A DNA stretch of 64,000 nucleotides from Meira nashicola. Taxonomy: Eukaryota > Basidiomycota > Exobasidiomycetes > Exobasidiales > Brachybasidiaceae. The translations under genes were made by a program, and so were the position numbers. Positions 37,264 to 46,378 of this stretch are shown in pieces. The notes under the pieces are model-generated. The model had not been told where the DNA came from and ran no database searches. It was given only the letters and a program-made list of their open reading frames with translations. The number at the start of each line of letters is the position of its first letter. Position 1 is the first letter of the stretch. The stretch spans positions 466,099 to 530,098 of the forward strand of contig BCJU01000005.1 of NCBI GenBank assembly GCA_001600355.1, read 5' to 3'.

Positions 37264-37933
37264 CGACATGCAAATTTTTGCAAGTCAGCCGGACCTAGTT
37301 ATCGGAAGCGTTTGATTGCATTCATCCAGCTCTAAATTTATATTCCACTCACTCATGGACAATAAAAAGTTAATCGATTATGACAAATAATGAAACACTA
37401 TTTCGGTTTTGGCAGAGAGTATTGAGAATTTGCGCAAAATTACATGTGTCAATCGAAAATTGAAGATTATTTTGAGCAAATGTGGTCTATCATCCCCATC
37501 CACGGAACGCTTTCCTGCGAAACGTTTGTTGATTGCAATGTACAGGAAAATGCAAAGTCATTTTTGCAATTAAGCGTGTACACTGAAACGTAATTTTCAA
37601 CCATTCATCTCAGTCTGTCGATTGACATAGTCTGTCATCTAAGGTCTGCAATCCTAGCCACACTTGAAGACTCATGATCGAATGTGAATGTTGCTGTTTC
37701 GTCTTTGATCGCATGGTAGATTCTTCAAAATGCTCGGGGAACATAAACTTTTGGGGGGCAATCGTGTTGCAGTGCTATATATCAAATTCGTTCGGGGAGT
37801 ACGAGGAGATCATTTTGACTTGGCACGAATATAGGGGCAACCACGTAGCATGATAAAAGCACATACAATTGCTGTGATCCTGAAAGATATACTTACCCTT
37901 GTCTTTCCTCCTCCAACCATTTCACCAATCATC
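37264..37933. other. Intergenic region, promoter of 37934 gene
   Basis: No gene supported. Several G-rich motifs occur: CTCGGGGAAC near 37734, TTGGGGGGCAA near 37751, TTCGGGGAG near 37790 and ATAGGGGCAAC near 37831. CTATATATC near 37774 is a possible TATA element. Confidence 0.4.
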
Positions 37934-38476
37934 ATGTTCACCCAAACCCAGTTTATTATTTATACACTTATTCTGTTGTATATCATCGTATATCAAAAAC
38001 AATGTAAAGGTGCTGAGACAGTCCGATACACGGATTTGTTCAAGACAAAAGACCATGAAAAGGAAAGAAGGGATCGTGAAGCTGGGACGGGGATACTTGC
38101 AAAAGATTCTAATAGAAGGATGAATTATAGATTGAAAATGGAAGACCCTTCCCAAATGACAGAAAAGAATATTCAAAGGGATATCAAACCTGGTCATACA
38201 AATCGTGAAAAGCTTCTTCCATTATTACAACAACGCAACAAGAATGAAGAACAAGTGAATGCAGCAATGTACGTTGGCTTATTACTTCGTAAAGATCAAC
38301 ATAAAGTTGCTCATCCTTTAATGATGTACGCACAAAGTCAACGTTTAAAAGCACAAGAAAAACAACGAGAAATGAATAAAATTACATCAGAAGGTCATAT
38401 AGATCGTCATTTATGGAAAGCCGATAATGCTAGATTGAGAAAAGAAGATGAAAACAAGGATATTAGAAGTAGTTAA
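37934..38476 (+). CDS. Secreted RKEFIPL-family protein, in-frame TAA before conserved tail
   Basis: About 180 residues from ATG 37934, where the signal peptide MFTQTQFIIYTLILLYIIVY begins; an in-frame ATG at 37850 precedes a less typical leader. The core follows the family: KPGHTNREKLLPLLQQRNK, NAAMYVGLLLRKD, HPLMMYAQSQRLKAQEKQRE, SEGHIDRHLW. The frame ends at a TAA (38474-38476), but the next 43 codons up to a TGA at 38606-38608 stay open in frame. They read as a basic tail (KSKRRFLQS, YKRKLDQLSPRYNRSQRR) similar to the LSPAQIQ-containing tail of 38910-39602. The TAA therefore looks like a recent nonsense change or a read-through site. Confidence 0.7.
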   Translation: MFTQTQFIIYTLILLYIIVYQKQCKGAETVRYTDLFKTKDHEKERRDREAGTGILAKDSNRRMNYRLKMEDPSQMTEKNIQRDIKPGHTNREKLLPLLQQRNKNEEQVNAAMYVGLLLRKDQHKVAHPLMMYAQSQRLKAQEKQREMNKITSEGHIDRHLWKADNARLRKEDENKDIRSS

Positions 38477-38725
38477 AAATCAAAACGTAGATTCCTTCAA
38501 TCACATCATCAAGAAAGAAAAGTAAAAATTCGAGAATCATATAAGAGAAAATTAGATCAGTTGAGTCCTCGCTATAACAGAAGTCAACGTCGTTACTCTC
38601 AACAGTGAAATTTCTAGCAAATCCTATTCCATGTAAATATCATTCTTGCTTCAATTTGTAAATAGTTTTTTTTTTCTGTTTAAATCATACACTCACTTCT
38701 CCCTATACTAAGATTGCGCACATTA

Positions 38726-38909
38726 AAGGGGCTAAGGTGGAAAGTGTGAATTTATTAACGATCTTGCGTACAAGTTGCATTCATCTTCATTGGGGCTAAG
38801 TAAAATGTGTGCCTGCAATAACATTTGCTCAAATTTTCATGATTTGCATATAAAAAAGCATTCGAATTATACTTTTACTTTCCCCTTTTCCAGCCAAACT
38901 CTTTTGTTT
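38726..38909 (+). promoter_or_regulatory. Duplicated promoter with GGGGCTAAG boxes and TATA element
   Basis: Near-copy of 32573-32757. AGGGGCTAAGG near 38728 and TTGGGGCTAAG at 38790-38800 flank GATCTTGCGTACAAG; TATAAAAAA lies at 38849-38857, 61 nt before the ATG at 38910. Confidence 0.6.
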
Positions 38910-39602
38910 ATGATGTTGCTCTGTTATTATTTACTATTCTCCTTCCTGGTGGTAAACATCAATACAGTAAAAGATGTTTATATCAACGATTTTATGAAAA
39001 CAAAACCAGTAAGAAATACAGAAGATGTTCTATATGGACCAATATCAAATGATTCTCATGAATACCTTAACCAAAAGTATAAGAATAAAGACTTACTAGT
39101 TCCTAAAAATCGGTTAAGTCAAATTCATTCAGAGATTGAATTAGGTCATACAGACAGAAAGGAGTTTATCCCGCTCATGGATCAACGTAATCAACACGAT
39201 GAAAGAGCGCGCAATGCTCTTATTGTAGGAACTTTAATTCGTAAGACTCAGTCACACCAGGGTGATCCTTTGATCAAATATGCAAAAGAACAACGTGAAA
39301 AGTCTCAACAAGTTCAAAGACAAATGAATGAGATCAACAATAACGGTCATATCGATCCTATATTAAAAAAGCAAGATACGCGGAATCTAAGTGCTGCCAA
39401 CTCGAGAGAGAACTATAAACGAAAGAGAGAAGGTAGTTCAGAAGATCACCAACGACAAATTACACGACGCCGTGATGCTCAACGTAACCTGATCAATAGA
39501 TTGAGTCCAGCGCAAATCCAAGGTATTAAAGATCGCAAGAGAGAATACCAACCAAAATATCGTGAAAAGCAAAAGAAAGATCTCTCTGGTTTAGGAAGAT
39601 GA
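38910..39602 (+). CDS. Secreted RKEFIPL-family protein
   Basis: About 230 residues from ATG 38910 (signal peptide MMLLCYYLLFSFLVVNINTVKD). An ATG at 38805 in the same frame lies inside the conserved promoter and is rejected as start. Core: PISNDSHEYLNQK, LGHTDRKEFIPLMDQRNQ, ERARNALIVGTLIRK, YAKEQREKSQQVQRQMNEI, NGHIDPILKKQD. The tail is very basic (NYKRKREGSSEDH, ITRRRDAQRN, LSPAQIQGIKDRKRE), with nuclear-signal-like clusters. It is nearly identical to 31937-32572 in core and promoter but has an extra insert in the tail. Function unknown. Confidence 0.78.
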   Translation: MMLLCYYLLFSFLVVNINTVKDVYINDFMKTKPVRNTEDVLYGPISNDSHEYLNQKYKNKDLLVPKNRLSQIHSEIELGHTDRKEFIPLMDQRNQHDERARNALIVGTLIRKTQSHQGDPLIKYAKEQREKSQQVQRQMNEINNNGHIDPILKKQDTRNLSAANSRENYKRKREGSSEDHQRQITRRRDAQRNLINRLSPAQIQGIKDRKREYQPKYREKQKKDLSGLGR

Positions 39603-39836
39603 GCTTTTCCAACACCATTCTTTTCTTGAACTCATCACATGTATACTCCTATCAGCTTTGCATCCTTTATGAATATCAGTTTTTTTTTTGGCTGTAATAA
39701 CGCAGCTTTTACTCAGGGGGCGCACGCATCAGCATTTACGGCGAATTGAAACGATCTTTGCCCCTTTCATGAATAAAGTGAACTTAACCCTAGTGATACA
39801 TTCATACTTTGTTTTGTTCTTTCATCTTCGTCGGAA

Positions 39837-40430
39837 ATGCTTGGTCTAGAAAGAATCTTTGAATATTGGATCTTGCTTTGGGTAATCTTGATCGTATTAA
39901 CAAAAGCCGTAGATGACGTTCATTATTCTCATTTCTTCAAAACAAAAGATGAAAAGAAAGAAAAGAATTTAACCGGAAAAATCATAACAAATGATTCAAA
40001 TCCATATTTAAACTTTCGTTCATCAAAAGTTTTACCGATTAAAATGAATCGTGAACGTCAAGTTCAAATGGAAATCGGAATTGATCATTCACAACGAGAA
40101 AAACTTATTCCAATGATAGATCAACGTAATAGAAATGAAGAGAATGTTAATCATGCAATGATTGCAGGTATTCTACTTCGTAAACAAAGACCTGAACATG
40201 GTCAACCTTTATTAATGTATGCACATCAACAAAGATTAAAAGCACAAAAAACACAACGTGAAATGAATAAGATTATGTCTACTCATGACATAAAGAAAGT
40301 AAATCATACAAATCCTAAAGATAAAACTCAAGCTGAATCAAAGAAACGTGGTTTCCGTGAAACTTTTAGCGATCGCAAACGTCAAAGGTTCCTAGATCAA
40401 AGACGTCATGTGCAACAAGGTCAAGATTAG
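39837..40430 (+). CDS. Secreted RKEFIPL-family protein, diverged
   Basis: A 197-residue product from ATG 39837 with signal peptide (MLGLERIFEYWILLWVILIVLTKA). The core is recognisable: ITNDSNPYLN, IDHSQREKLIPMIDQRNR, NHAMIAGILLRKQ, GQPLLMYAHQQRLKAQKTQRE. The usual GHID block is replaced by THDIKK. The tail is basic (ESKKRGFRE, DRKRQRFLDQRRH). It is the last of five members in the 31.9-40.4 kb array. TTTGCCCCTTTC near 39759 may be a variant of the shared upstream box. Its stop is only 13 nt from the stop of the convergent regulator gene. Confidence 0.75.
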   Translation: MLGLERIFEYWILLWVILIVLTKAVDDVHYSHFFKTKDEKKEKNLTGKIITNDSNPYLNFRSSKVLPIKMNRERQVQMEIGIDHSQREKLIPMIDQRNRNEENVNHAMIAGILLRKQRPEHGQPLLMYAHQQRLKAQKTQREMNKIMSTHDIKKVNHTNPKDKTQAESKKRGFRETFSDRKRQRFLDQRRHVQQGQD

Positions 40431-40443
40431 TATTCCAATCCGA

Positions 40444-43005
40444 TCATCCTACAAGTACTTCTTCGGCAGCCAAAGATGCGAGTAAAGATCGATCACTTAA
40501 TGCACTTAAACCCCATTGAAAAGCTCCTAATCTCTTTTGTGCTTCTTGAATAGTTTGTTGATCAAAAGAATAAGAAGCTTCATTGATAAGCTGACGATCA
40601 CATTCCATTGCAGCGCATAAACCATGAACGATAATTTCTGCCCAAGGTGCAGTTAAAATTGCACTTTGCGTACCATTTCTTTTAAAGAATCCATTTAAAT
40701 GATATTTTGATGATTTTTGATGTTGTTCATGTTGATCTTCTTCAATTTCATTTTCGGAAATTGAACTACTTCTTTGAATTGCCCACATCATTTCTGCAAT
40801 ATCCGTACATGCCCTTCTTCTAAGATGAGTAATGTATTGTGGATCAACCAAGCTATCGATCAGATTGTCCTCTTCAATCGAATTCCCCGAGTTACTGTTC
40901 AGTGCAGCCGTTTTCGTTGCTGCACGATCAGCATAAATAACGTGAACGAAATCGGTCAAAAGAAGAACGGCTAAATTGTATGGTATTCCAACCAAGATAT
41001 AAGCAGATTGCATAACGATAGTCAATGTTGGATGCCTTTGTCGCATGATCGTATAAGCTGAAGCATAATGTTTTTGCCAATGTTTTGTACATGAAAATGC
41101 ACTTTGTAAATGTTTTGCAAGAATTTTTGTTGATTCATTTCTCCAATAAGCGATTTGTAATCTACTAACAGATCGAAATAATAACATTTTTATCGGTGTT
41201 GACTTTCGACAAATTCTTAATAAGAATATACTACTTTGTTCACTTTCAAAAGAATAATTATCCATATGTCGTTGTAAACTTTCATTTCCTAATAAATTAT
41301 CACATTCTTGCCAAACTATCATTCTTTCGGCTAAAACTGTATCATGATCGATTTTAACTTGTAAGAGTAAAGAACCATCTTCTAAATCTGATCTTGTCAT
41401 CGTCCATGCATCTTCGATTACAGGAGGTCGTTTTCGTAAAACTGAAGTTTCCGTATCGACCACAATTGCAAGCCAGTAAAATAAGATGTAGGTATTTGAA
41501 TATTCCACTTCAGCTTTGATATCACGTTCGGGTATATTTGTGGTAGGATGAACGAAAGGAAAAGCTGGAGAGAGTTGAGGTGGAGTGACGTTCAGTTGAT
41601 TATTTCCAAAAGGTAATTCTGACGAATCATCATTTTGATTTCCAAAGACTGTTTGCCAAGGTGGTATTCTACGTTTGCGTAATCTACTTATAGCTGTGCT
41701 GATTGTATGTAATTTCTTTATTGAAGTGACTAAGATTGATTCGCCTTGTCCATTCTCTCCAACTCGTTGCCAATTATATCGATCAAGTGAAATATTACGT
41801 CCTAATTCATTTCCTTTTTCCATTCTTGGAGCAGAGGAGATACCTCCAGTAAACGATTGATCATAAAATAAACTTTTTGGTGGCTCAGTCCATGCAAACA
41901 AGATGGATGCCAAGATGAATCGAAATGAGTTCAAATGTGAATGATTGAGAAGATGTTGCAGAGTTTCAAGCCACAATGATGCTCTTCCTGCGTCATTAAC
42001 ATGATGTGAAGGTGATGTGTTATTGACTAGAGGTGACTCTGAAATACTCTTTGGTTGCCATTGAGTTGCGAATGCTAGTAATGATAAATCTACTGCTTTT
42101 TGAGTAGCTATTTCATCAACATCAGATGAACAAGAAATACCCAAAAGTGGATGAGCATGTTTGTCCAAAGAATGAACTTTATCGATCGTAAGCCATGTGA
42201 AAACACTATTTGAATTTGTATTTGAAGATGAAAATCTCATTCCACTAAATGCTGAAGAACTAAGCAGTGGATTATTATCACTTGCTATCCAACATGCTAA
42301 TGAGAGTCCTAAAGTGACTGAAGTGATACCATTCGCATATTGTCGTAAATAATATCGATCAGATTCGATGTTTAAACTTGATTCGCGTGAATCCAATCTT
42401 GTTGGTAGGGATGTTGATGTACCACTGTTATGAGTAGATGATCGTCCATGCATGAAAGAAGAGTTGACTGCATCTTGTGTATTAAAGGTTGAATGATTTG
42501 ATTCAATAGATTGGTGAAGGTAAGATAATGCATTTGCATCCATACCAAATTGGTGTTGTATCGACCCTTGAATGTTATCGTCAAGTCGTAGATTCGATCC
42601 TGAAGCTACATTTTCAGCAGGAATTGAGAGTGGAAATTCAATTTGATGTGAAAATACGTTTTGTTGAGGAATCAAAATTTCAGGAAGAGATGAAGAAGTA
42701 TGAATGCTATCAACTTGATCTTGACCTCCTGACAATGAAAAAGGTTGAGAATGTCTTGCTTTTCTTGCTTGTCTTATATAATTTATACCATCAGCATAAG
42801 GTGACATATTAAAAGTACAATTGAGACCTTTTCTTTCGCATAGCGTACAAGCGATATCCTTCTCTGTATCCTTATTTTCCATCTTCCATCTACCATCACA
42901 TGCCCTTTTACCTTTTCTACACATATCACAACTTGTGAATTGTTGTCTACGTGGTTTACTATCTTTTCCTTTTTCGCTTGGTTTGCCATTAACACTTTTA
43001 CGCAT
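40444..43005 (-). CDS. Zn2Cys6 transcription regulator
   Basis: About 853 residues from ATG 43005; an earlier in-frame ATG at 43056 would add a non-conserved hydrophobic stretch. Near the N-terminus a zinc binuclear cluster reads CDMCRKGKRACDG, then CTLCERKGLNC, with spacing C-x2-C-x6-C-x16-C-x2-C-x6-C. The central loop of 16 is longer than usual. Preceding basic residues (KDSKPRRQQF) fit DNA binding. The middle part (LLAFATQWQPK, HHVNDAGRASLWLETLQHLL, SNTYILFYWLAIVVDTETS) resembles the fungal-specific regulatory domain. Target genes cannot be deduced. As the only regulator bordering the secreted arrays it is an obvious, but unproven, candidate for local control. Confidence 0.85.
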   Translation of the reverse strand: MRKSVNGKPSEKGKDSKPRRQQFTSCDMCRKGKRACDGRWKMENKDTEKDIACTLCERKGLNCTFNMSPYADGINYIRQARKARHSQPFSLSGGQDQVDSIHTSSSLPEILIPQQNVFSHQIEFPLSIPAENVASGSNLRLDDNIQGSIQHQFGMDANALSYLHQSIESNHSTFNTQDAVNSSFMHGRSSTHNSGTSTSLPTRLDSRESSLNIESDRYYLRQYANGITSVTLGLSLACWIASDNNPLLSSSAFSGMRFSSSNTNSNSVFTWLTIDKVHSLDKHAHPLLGISCSSDVDEIATQKAVDLSLLAFATQWQPKSISESPLVNNTSPSHHVNDAGRASLWLETLQHLLNHSHLNSFRFILASILFAWTEPPKSLFYDQSFTGGISSAPRMEKGNELGRNISLDRYNWQRVGENGQGESILVTSIKKLHTISTAISRLRKRRIPPWQTVFGNQNDDSSELPFGNNQLNVTPPQLSPAFPFVHPTTNIPERDIKAEVEYSNTYILFYWLAIVVDTETSVLRKRPPVIEDAWTMTRSDLEDGSLLLQVKIDHDTVLAERMIVWQECDNLLGNESLQRHMDNYSFESEQSSIFLLRICRKSTPIKMLLFRSVSRLQIAYWRNESTKILAKHLQSAFSCTKHWQKHYASAYTIMRQRHPTLTIVMQSAYILVGIPYNLAVLLLTDFVHVIYADRAATKTAALNSNSGNSIEEDNLIDSLVDPQYITHLRRRACTDIAEMMWAIQRSSSISENEIEEDQHEQHQKSSKYHLNGFFKRNGTQSAILTAPWAEIIVHGLCAAMECDRQLINEASYSFDQQTIQEAQKRLGAFQWGLSALSDRSLLASLAAEEVLVG

Positions 43006-43494
43006 TTTGTTGTTTTTTGTATTCCTCTCTCTTAAGAGGAGAGAGATGATAATCATTAAGAAGAAATTATTCCCCACTCCTTCAATACATGCGGCGCCGG
43101 CGCATTTATTCTATTGTTTGTATAACACTGTTTTATCGGCAATCAAAATAACCGCAAAATTCCGTGAAAATGTCTAAAGCTAAAAAGATTGACGCGTATG
43201 AACCGTATGCTTGATGAATTTTTGATTGACATATGCAAAGAAGAATAGGATGAGTGTAAGAATAAAGTTGACGTGTTTATTTATTGTCCGCGGACGAATT
43301 TCGACTTGCTGCATGAAATGTGCAGTAATTTAAATCAAGCTTATCGTGGTTCTTATTGGACAATCTGTTAAGGATTAGGTAAGAGGATATGCATATTTTT
43401 TCATTGTTTTATGAAAAATGACGAAAAAGGTACGAAAAAGAAGAATAAAAAGGTAAGAGTGATTGCATGCATGCATGCATATTTGCATAATACC
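43006..43494. other. Intergenic region with GCAT microsatellite
   Basis: Contains the promoter of the regulator and the 3' flank of the next gene. A short GCAT repeat (four units) lies near 43466-43481. No gene supported. Confidence 0.4.
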
Positions 43495-43830
43495 TTAATT
43501 AAGACGGCCACTCATACGAGCACTTGGACCAACGCCACGATGACGTGAATGATCATCTTTACTTGTATCAATACTTGTATGAGCACCGGAAGAGAAATAT
43601 AAATGATGTTTAGGATCTGTTTGATTTTCTACAGCTTGTTTTGCTTTTGCAATTTCTTGTTTATCTGATTCACTTGTTTTATGATGATTACCCCATTTTG
43701 GTGGTTGTTGTTGTTGTTTTGGTTGTTCATTTGATGGTGGACGTCCGGAAGGCATACATTCCGCCAAAAGAAACATGATAGCGATAAAGGCAAAAGTTAG
43801 TAAAGTTGCACTGTTTTGCTTTGGAAACAT
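43495..43830 (-). CDS. Small secreted protein (DPKHxLYF family)
   Basis: About 111 residues from ATG 43830, where the signal peptide begins (MFPKQNSATLLTFAFIAIMFLLAEC). The mature part is Gln/Pro-rich, then KWGNHHKTSESDKQEIAK, DPKHHLYFSSG and a His/Arg-rich end. KTSxxDKQ and DPKHxLYF recur in 45706-46056, and the WG..KTS block in 44884-45234, so these are tandem paralogues. No cysteine-rich core or enzyme domain is seen. Secreted, fast-evolving and of unknown role. Confidence 0.72.
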   Translation of the reverse strand: MFPKQNSATLLTFAFIAIMFLLAECMPSGRPPSNEQPKQQQQPPKWGNHHKTSESDKQEIAKAKQAVENQTDPKHHLYFSSGAHTSIDTSKDDHSRHRGVGPSARMSGRLN

Positions 43831-44201
43831 TTTGATGATTAACGTTTGCGATATGATGAGTTTGTTTTTAGAATAGACTCTTAGCTCAAAAAGTTGATTC
43901 CTTATTTTTCTTTTTTCCTCTTGCATTTGCGCCCAAAGCACAACACCGCTTTCATTGCTATAGTTGCTTGTATACACAAGACTATCTCGGCCGTCTGATC
44001 GAGGTCACCGCATTCTTATTCATCGTTCCACAGCCTTCTCGATCGATTTCTGTGGATTATCTGATCATTTTCGGTGCATTTTTTAGTTGTATCACTGCCT
44101 CGTCATTATCACACATCACAATTCTATTTTTAAAATAAGGTAAACAATTCTAAGAACAGTCTTTAGGCCAGCTAAAGACGATAGTAAATGTGATACTTGT
44201 A
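43831..44201. other. Intergenic region, promoter of small secreted protein
   Basis: Contains TTTTCGGTGCA near 44068, related to TTTCGGTG elements upstream of the other three genes of this group. No gene supported. Confidence 0.35.
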
Positions 44202-44564
44202 TCAATGATCACCACAGTTATGACAACTTGTCTTACGAGGACGAGAAGGATCTTGACCACATTCACCTGGTGCACAAGCTAATTTTTGAGGACGATTAGA
44301 ATGACTTGTACCACCGGCAGCAGCAGCAGCAACAGCAGCTTTAACAATATGTTTTGCTTCGCCTTGACTTTCAGCGCTTACTTTTGCATGATGAGTAACT
44401 GGTTTATGTTCATGAATGATTTGATGATCAACAACTTTGCCAACTTTTTGTTCGGGTTCTTGTAAGTCTTCATGACTTGCCGGGATAGCTTTAACCATTG
44501 CAAAGAAGGATAAAGTAATAATGGCAATAATCATGAAAGTAGAAGTGATCTGTTTGAAAAGCAT
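44202..44564 (-). CDS. Small secreted protein with Cys-rich C-terminus
   Basis: About 120 residues from ATG 44564 (signal peptide MLFKQITSTFMIIAIITLSFF, then AMVKA). The middle is His/Lys-rich with an alanine run (AAVAAAAAGG). The last 25 residues hold four cysteines (CAPGECG, then SCHNCGDH), which could form disulfides or bind metal with the neighbouring histidines. Sequence similarity to the other three genes of this group is weak, but promoter motifs and orientation are shared. Function unknown. Confidence 0.68.
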   Translation of the reverse strand: MLFKQITSTFMIIAIITLSFFAMVKAIPASHEDLQEPEQKVGKVVDHQIIHEHKPVTHHAKVSAESQGEAKHIVKAAVAAAAAGGTSHSNRPQKLACAPGECGQDPSRPRKTSCHNCGDH

Positions 44565-44883
44565 CTTGAATAATAAGTGTTGCAATGTGGGAAATATTTA
44601 TTTACTGAAAATGTTCTTTATATATTTTAACCTATATTCATTTTTCTTACTCGCTTATCGTATCATTTATTTAAAAGACATAGGTTAAAGCTATTGGCTA
44701 ACTTCTGACTCTTTTCGGTGTTTCATCTGGTTCAAACACTGCTTTTATCACCATCTGATCGCTTCTCTATAAGCGAATTTTTGAGACACACTTCGCAGAC
44801 CATCTTAGGAAATAAATAAATTGTAAAATTCGACAGAAGGGGTGAAGGTCTAAATACGTTTCTATCATTAGTACGATACGCAA
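44565..44883. promoter_or_regulatory. Promoter region with motifs shared across the small secreted group
   Basis: CTTCTGACTCTTTTCGGTGT (44703-44722), AAACACTGCTTTTATCA near 44734-44750 and TAAGCGAAT near 44770 recur in the same order at about 45388-45465 upstream of the next gene. They suggest a duplicated regulatory region. Confidence 0.5.
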
Positions 44884-45234
44884 TCAATGACGACCGTTAC
44901 CACGTTGATTTTTGCTGCTGCTACCTACAACACGATTTGAATTATGAGCCTTAACGTTTTTATCTTCTTCCTCTTCATCATCAGATTCTTTCTTTTTAGT
45001 GAATAGTTTCGGTCTTCTAGTATGACTGAGAGGCATCTTTGTACTAGTTTCAAGCTCACGATTGACTTTTTGTTGCTTCTTTTTGATTTCTTCAACAGCT
45101 TTTCGTTCACTTTTGCTTGTCTTTTCTTCTTCGCCCCAATTCTTTTCATGATTTTCGCCAGGCAGAGTGGCTACCATAGACAAAAAAGATGTAAATAGAA
45201 TAGCCTTGAGAAAGATCAAAATTGTAGTCTTCAT
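44884..45234 (-). CDS. Small secreted Lys/Glu-rich protein
   Basis: About 116 residues from ATG 45234, signal peptide MKTTILIFLKAILFTSFLSM then VATLPGENH. The mature protein is strongly charged (EEEKTSKSERKAVEE, KKKESDDEEEEDKN) and ends RGNGRH, close to the SGHGRH end of 45706-46056. An upstream in-frame ATG at 45294 is rejected because the hydrophobic core starts at 45234. Member of the tandem 43.5-46.1 kb group; role unknown. Confidence 0.7.
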   Translation of the reverse strand: MKTTILIFLKAILFTSFLSMVATLPGENHEKNWGEEEKTSKSERKAVEEIKKKQQKVNRELETSTKMPLSHTRRPKLFTKKKESDDEEEEDKNVKAHNSNRVVGSSSKNQRGNGRH

Positions 45235-45705
45235 TTTTTGTTGTATATGCACCGATTGTTGAAAAGATAAAACGTATTTAAAGCCTTTCTTCATTGATTC
45301 TTTATCCTCGTAATAACATTACTTCTTTAAAAAGCAGTGCACGTAAGCCTTTCACAGCTTTTGCATATGGTAGCATTGATTGCCTTCCTTCTGACCTCTT
45401 TCGGTGTATAACAACTTTTAAACACTGCTTTTAGCATCGCTTGTGCTCTAACACTTAAGCGAATCTTCTTGCCCGAACTCATTTGGCTCACTAGATAAAA
45501 GTTTAGACAGCATAATCTATAGTGAAGAGGTCAATGATTCTGTTGCATTTGAAGTTAATTAGTTACATCTAAGCTTAATAATAAGCTTATTGTCGCATTC
45601 TTGAACATAACTAGTACAGAAGAGGTATAGAAAAAAACATAAACAATACCATCAGTTGGAGAGCAAACTTTCTTCAACTGAATTTCGACCAAAATCGATA
45701 TCACA
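45235..45705. promoter_or_regulatory. Promoter region, second copy of shared motifs
   Basis: CTTCTGACCTCTTTCGGTGT (45388-45407), AAACACTGCTTTTAGCA and TAAGCGAATC, in the order seen at 44703-44778. No gene supported. Confidence 0.5.
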
Positions 45706-46056
45706 TTAATGACGACCATGACCACTTTGATTACTGCCGCGACCACGACTACTGCTGCTTCCACCATGACTGAAATCAGTAGCTCTTGTATCTGTATTTT
45801 GATCATCATCATAATCGTGCTTTTCGACTCTAGAAGAATGAGGTCTACTTGTAAAGCCAGGAAAGTATAAAGGATGTTTTGGATCAAGTTCTGCCTCTTG
45901 CTTTTTATTAGTTTCACGAACTTTTTGTTTATCTTCTTGGCTGGTTTTTTTACCCAAATTCTTATCTTGATGTCCAGAAGGCATGGTTGATACCACTGAC
46001 AAAAAGAAAACAAGTATAATTGTTGTGAGCAAAAGTGTAAATTTGGATGTCAACAT
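45706..46056 (-). CDS. Small secreted protein (DPKHxLYF family)
   Basis: A 116-residue product whose ATG at 46056 begins a signal peptide (MLTSKFTLLLTTIILVFFLS, then VVSTMPSG). The mature part has LGKKTSQEDKQKVRE, DPKHPLYFPGFTSRP and a Ser/Gly/Arg-rich end. It is the closest relative of 43495-43830 (MPSG after the signal peptide, KTS..DKQ, DPKHxLYF). No domain known. Upstream sequence (46130-46310) has GCACTGCCTTT twice and TTCGGTGC, variants of the group promoter motifs. Confidence 0.72.
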   Translation of the reverse strand: MLTSKFTLLLTTIILVFFLSVVSTMPSGHQDKNLGKKTSQEDKQKVRETNKKQEAELDPKHPLYFPGFTSRPHSSRVEKHDYDDDQNTDTRATDFSHGGSSSSRGRGSNQSGHGRH

Positions 46057-46378
46057 TTTTATATGTGTGTTGGATTTTAAGGGTCGAAAATTTAATTTGA
46101 CCCTTCATTTATAACTTTTAGAAGCACCGCCATCCTTTTTAAAAATGCTAATTAGCACTGCCTTTCTCAGCATTGACGCTCCATCCGTTCGGTGCAGGTC
46201 ATTTGCATCATAGTGATAAGAAGAAAAAGTTGTGGCGGTGACATTTAAACAACAACAGCTCGGTCAAAAGATCTCGCAAATAGTGCACAGCGTCATACAG
46301 AGCACTGCCTTTTCTTTTCAAACACTCTCAAGACACGATTAAAAATGAAATTCAAATTGTCTTTGGTAAACTGAATGA
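46057..46378. other. Intergenic region, promoter of 46056 gene
   Basis: Contains AGCACTGCCTTT near 46155 and 46302 and GTTCGGTGCAGG near 46188. No gene supported. Confidence 0.4.

Noticed and set aside
16945..38476. UAA reassigned to a sense codon
   Set aside because: Conserved genes in the window, such as the Rdx protein and the sugar transporter, end properly at TAA, so the in-frame TAA codons are local events.
38805..38909. Upstream in-frame ATG (MCACNNICS) as start of the secreted gene at 38910
   Set aside because: The segment is conserved as promoter DNA with a TATA box in the inverted copy at 32573-32757, and the signal peptide begins only at 38910.
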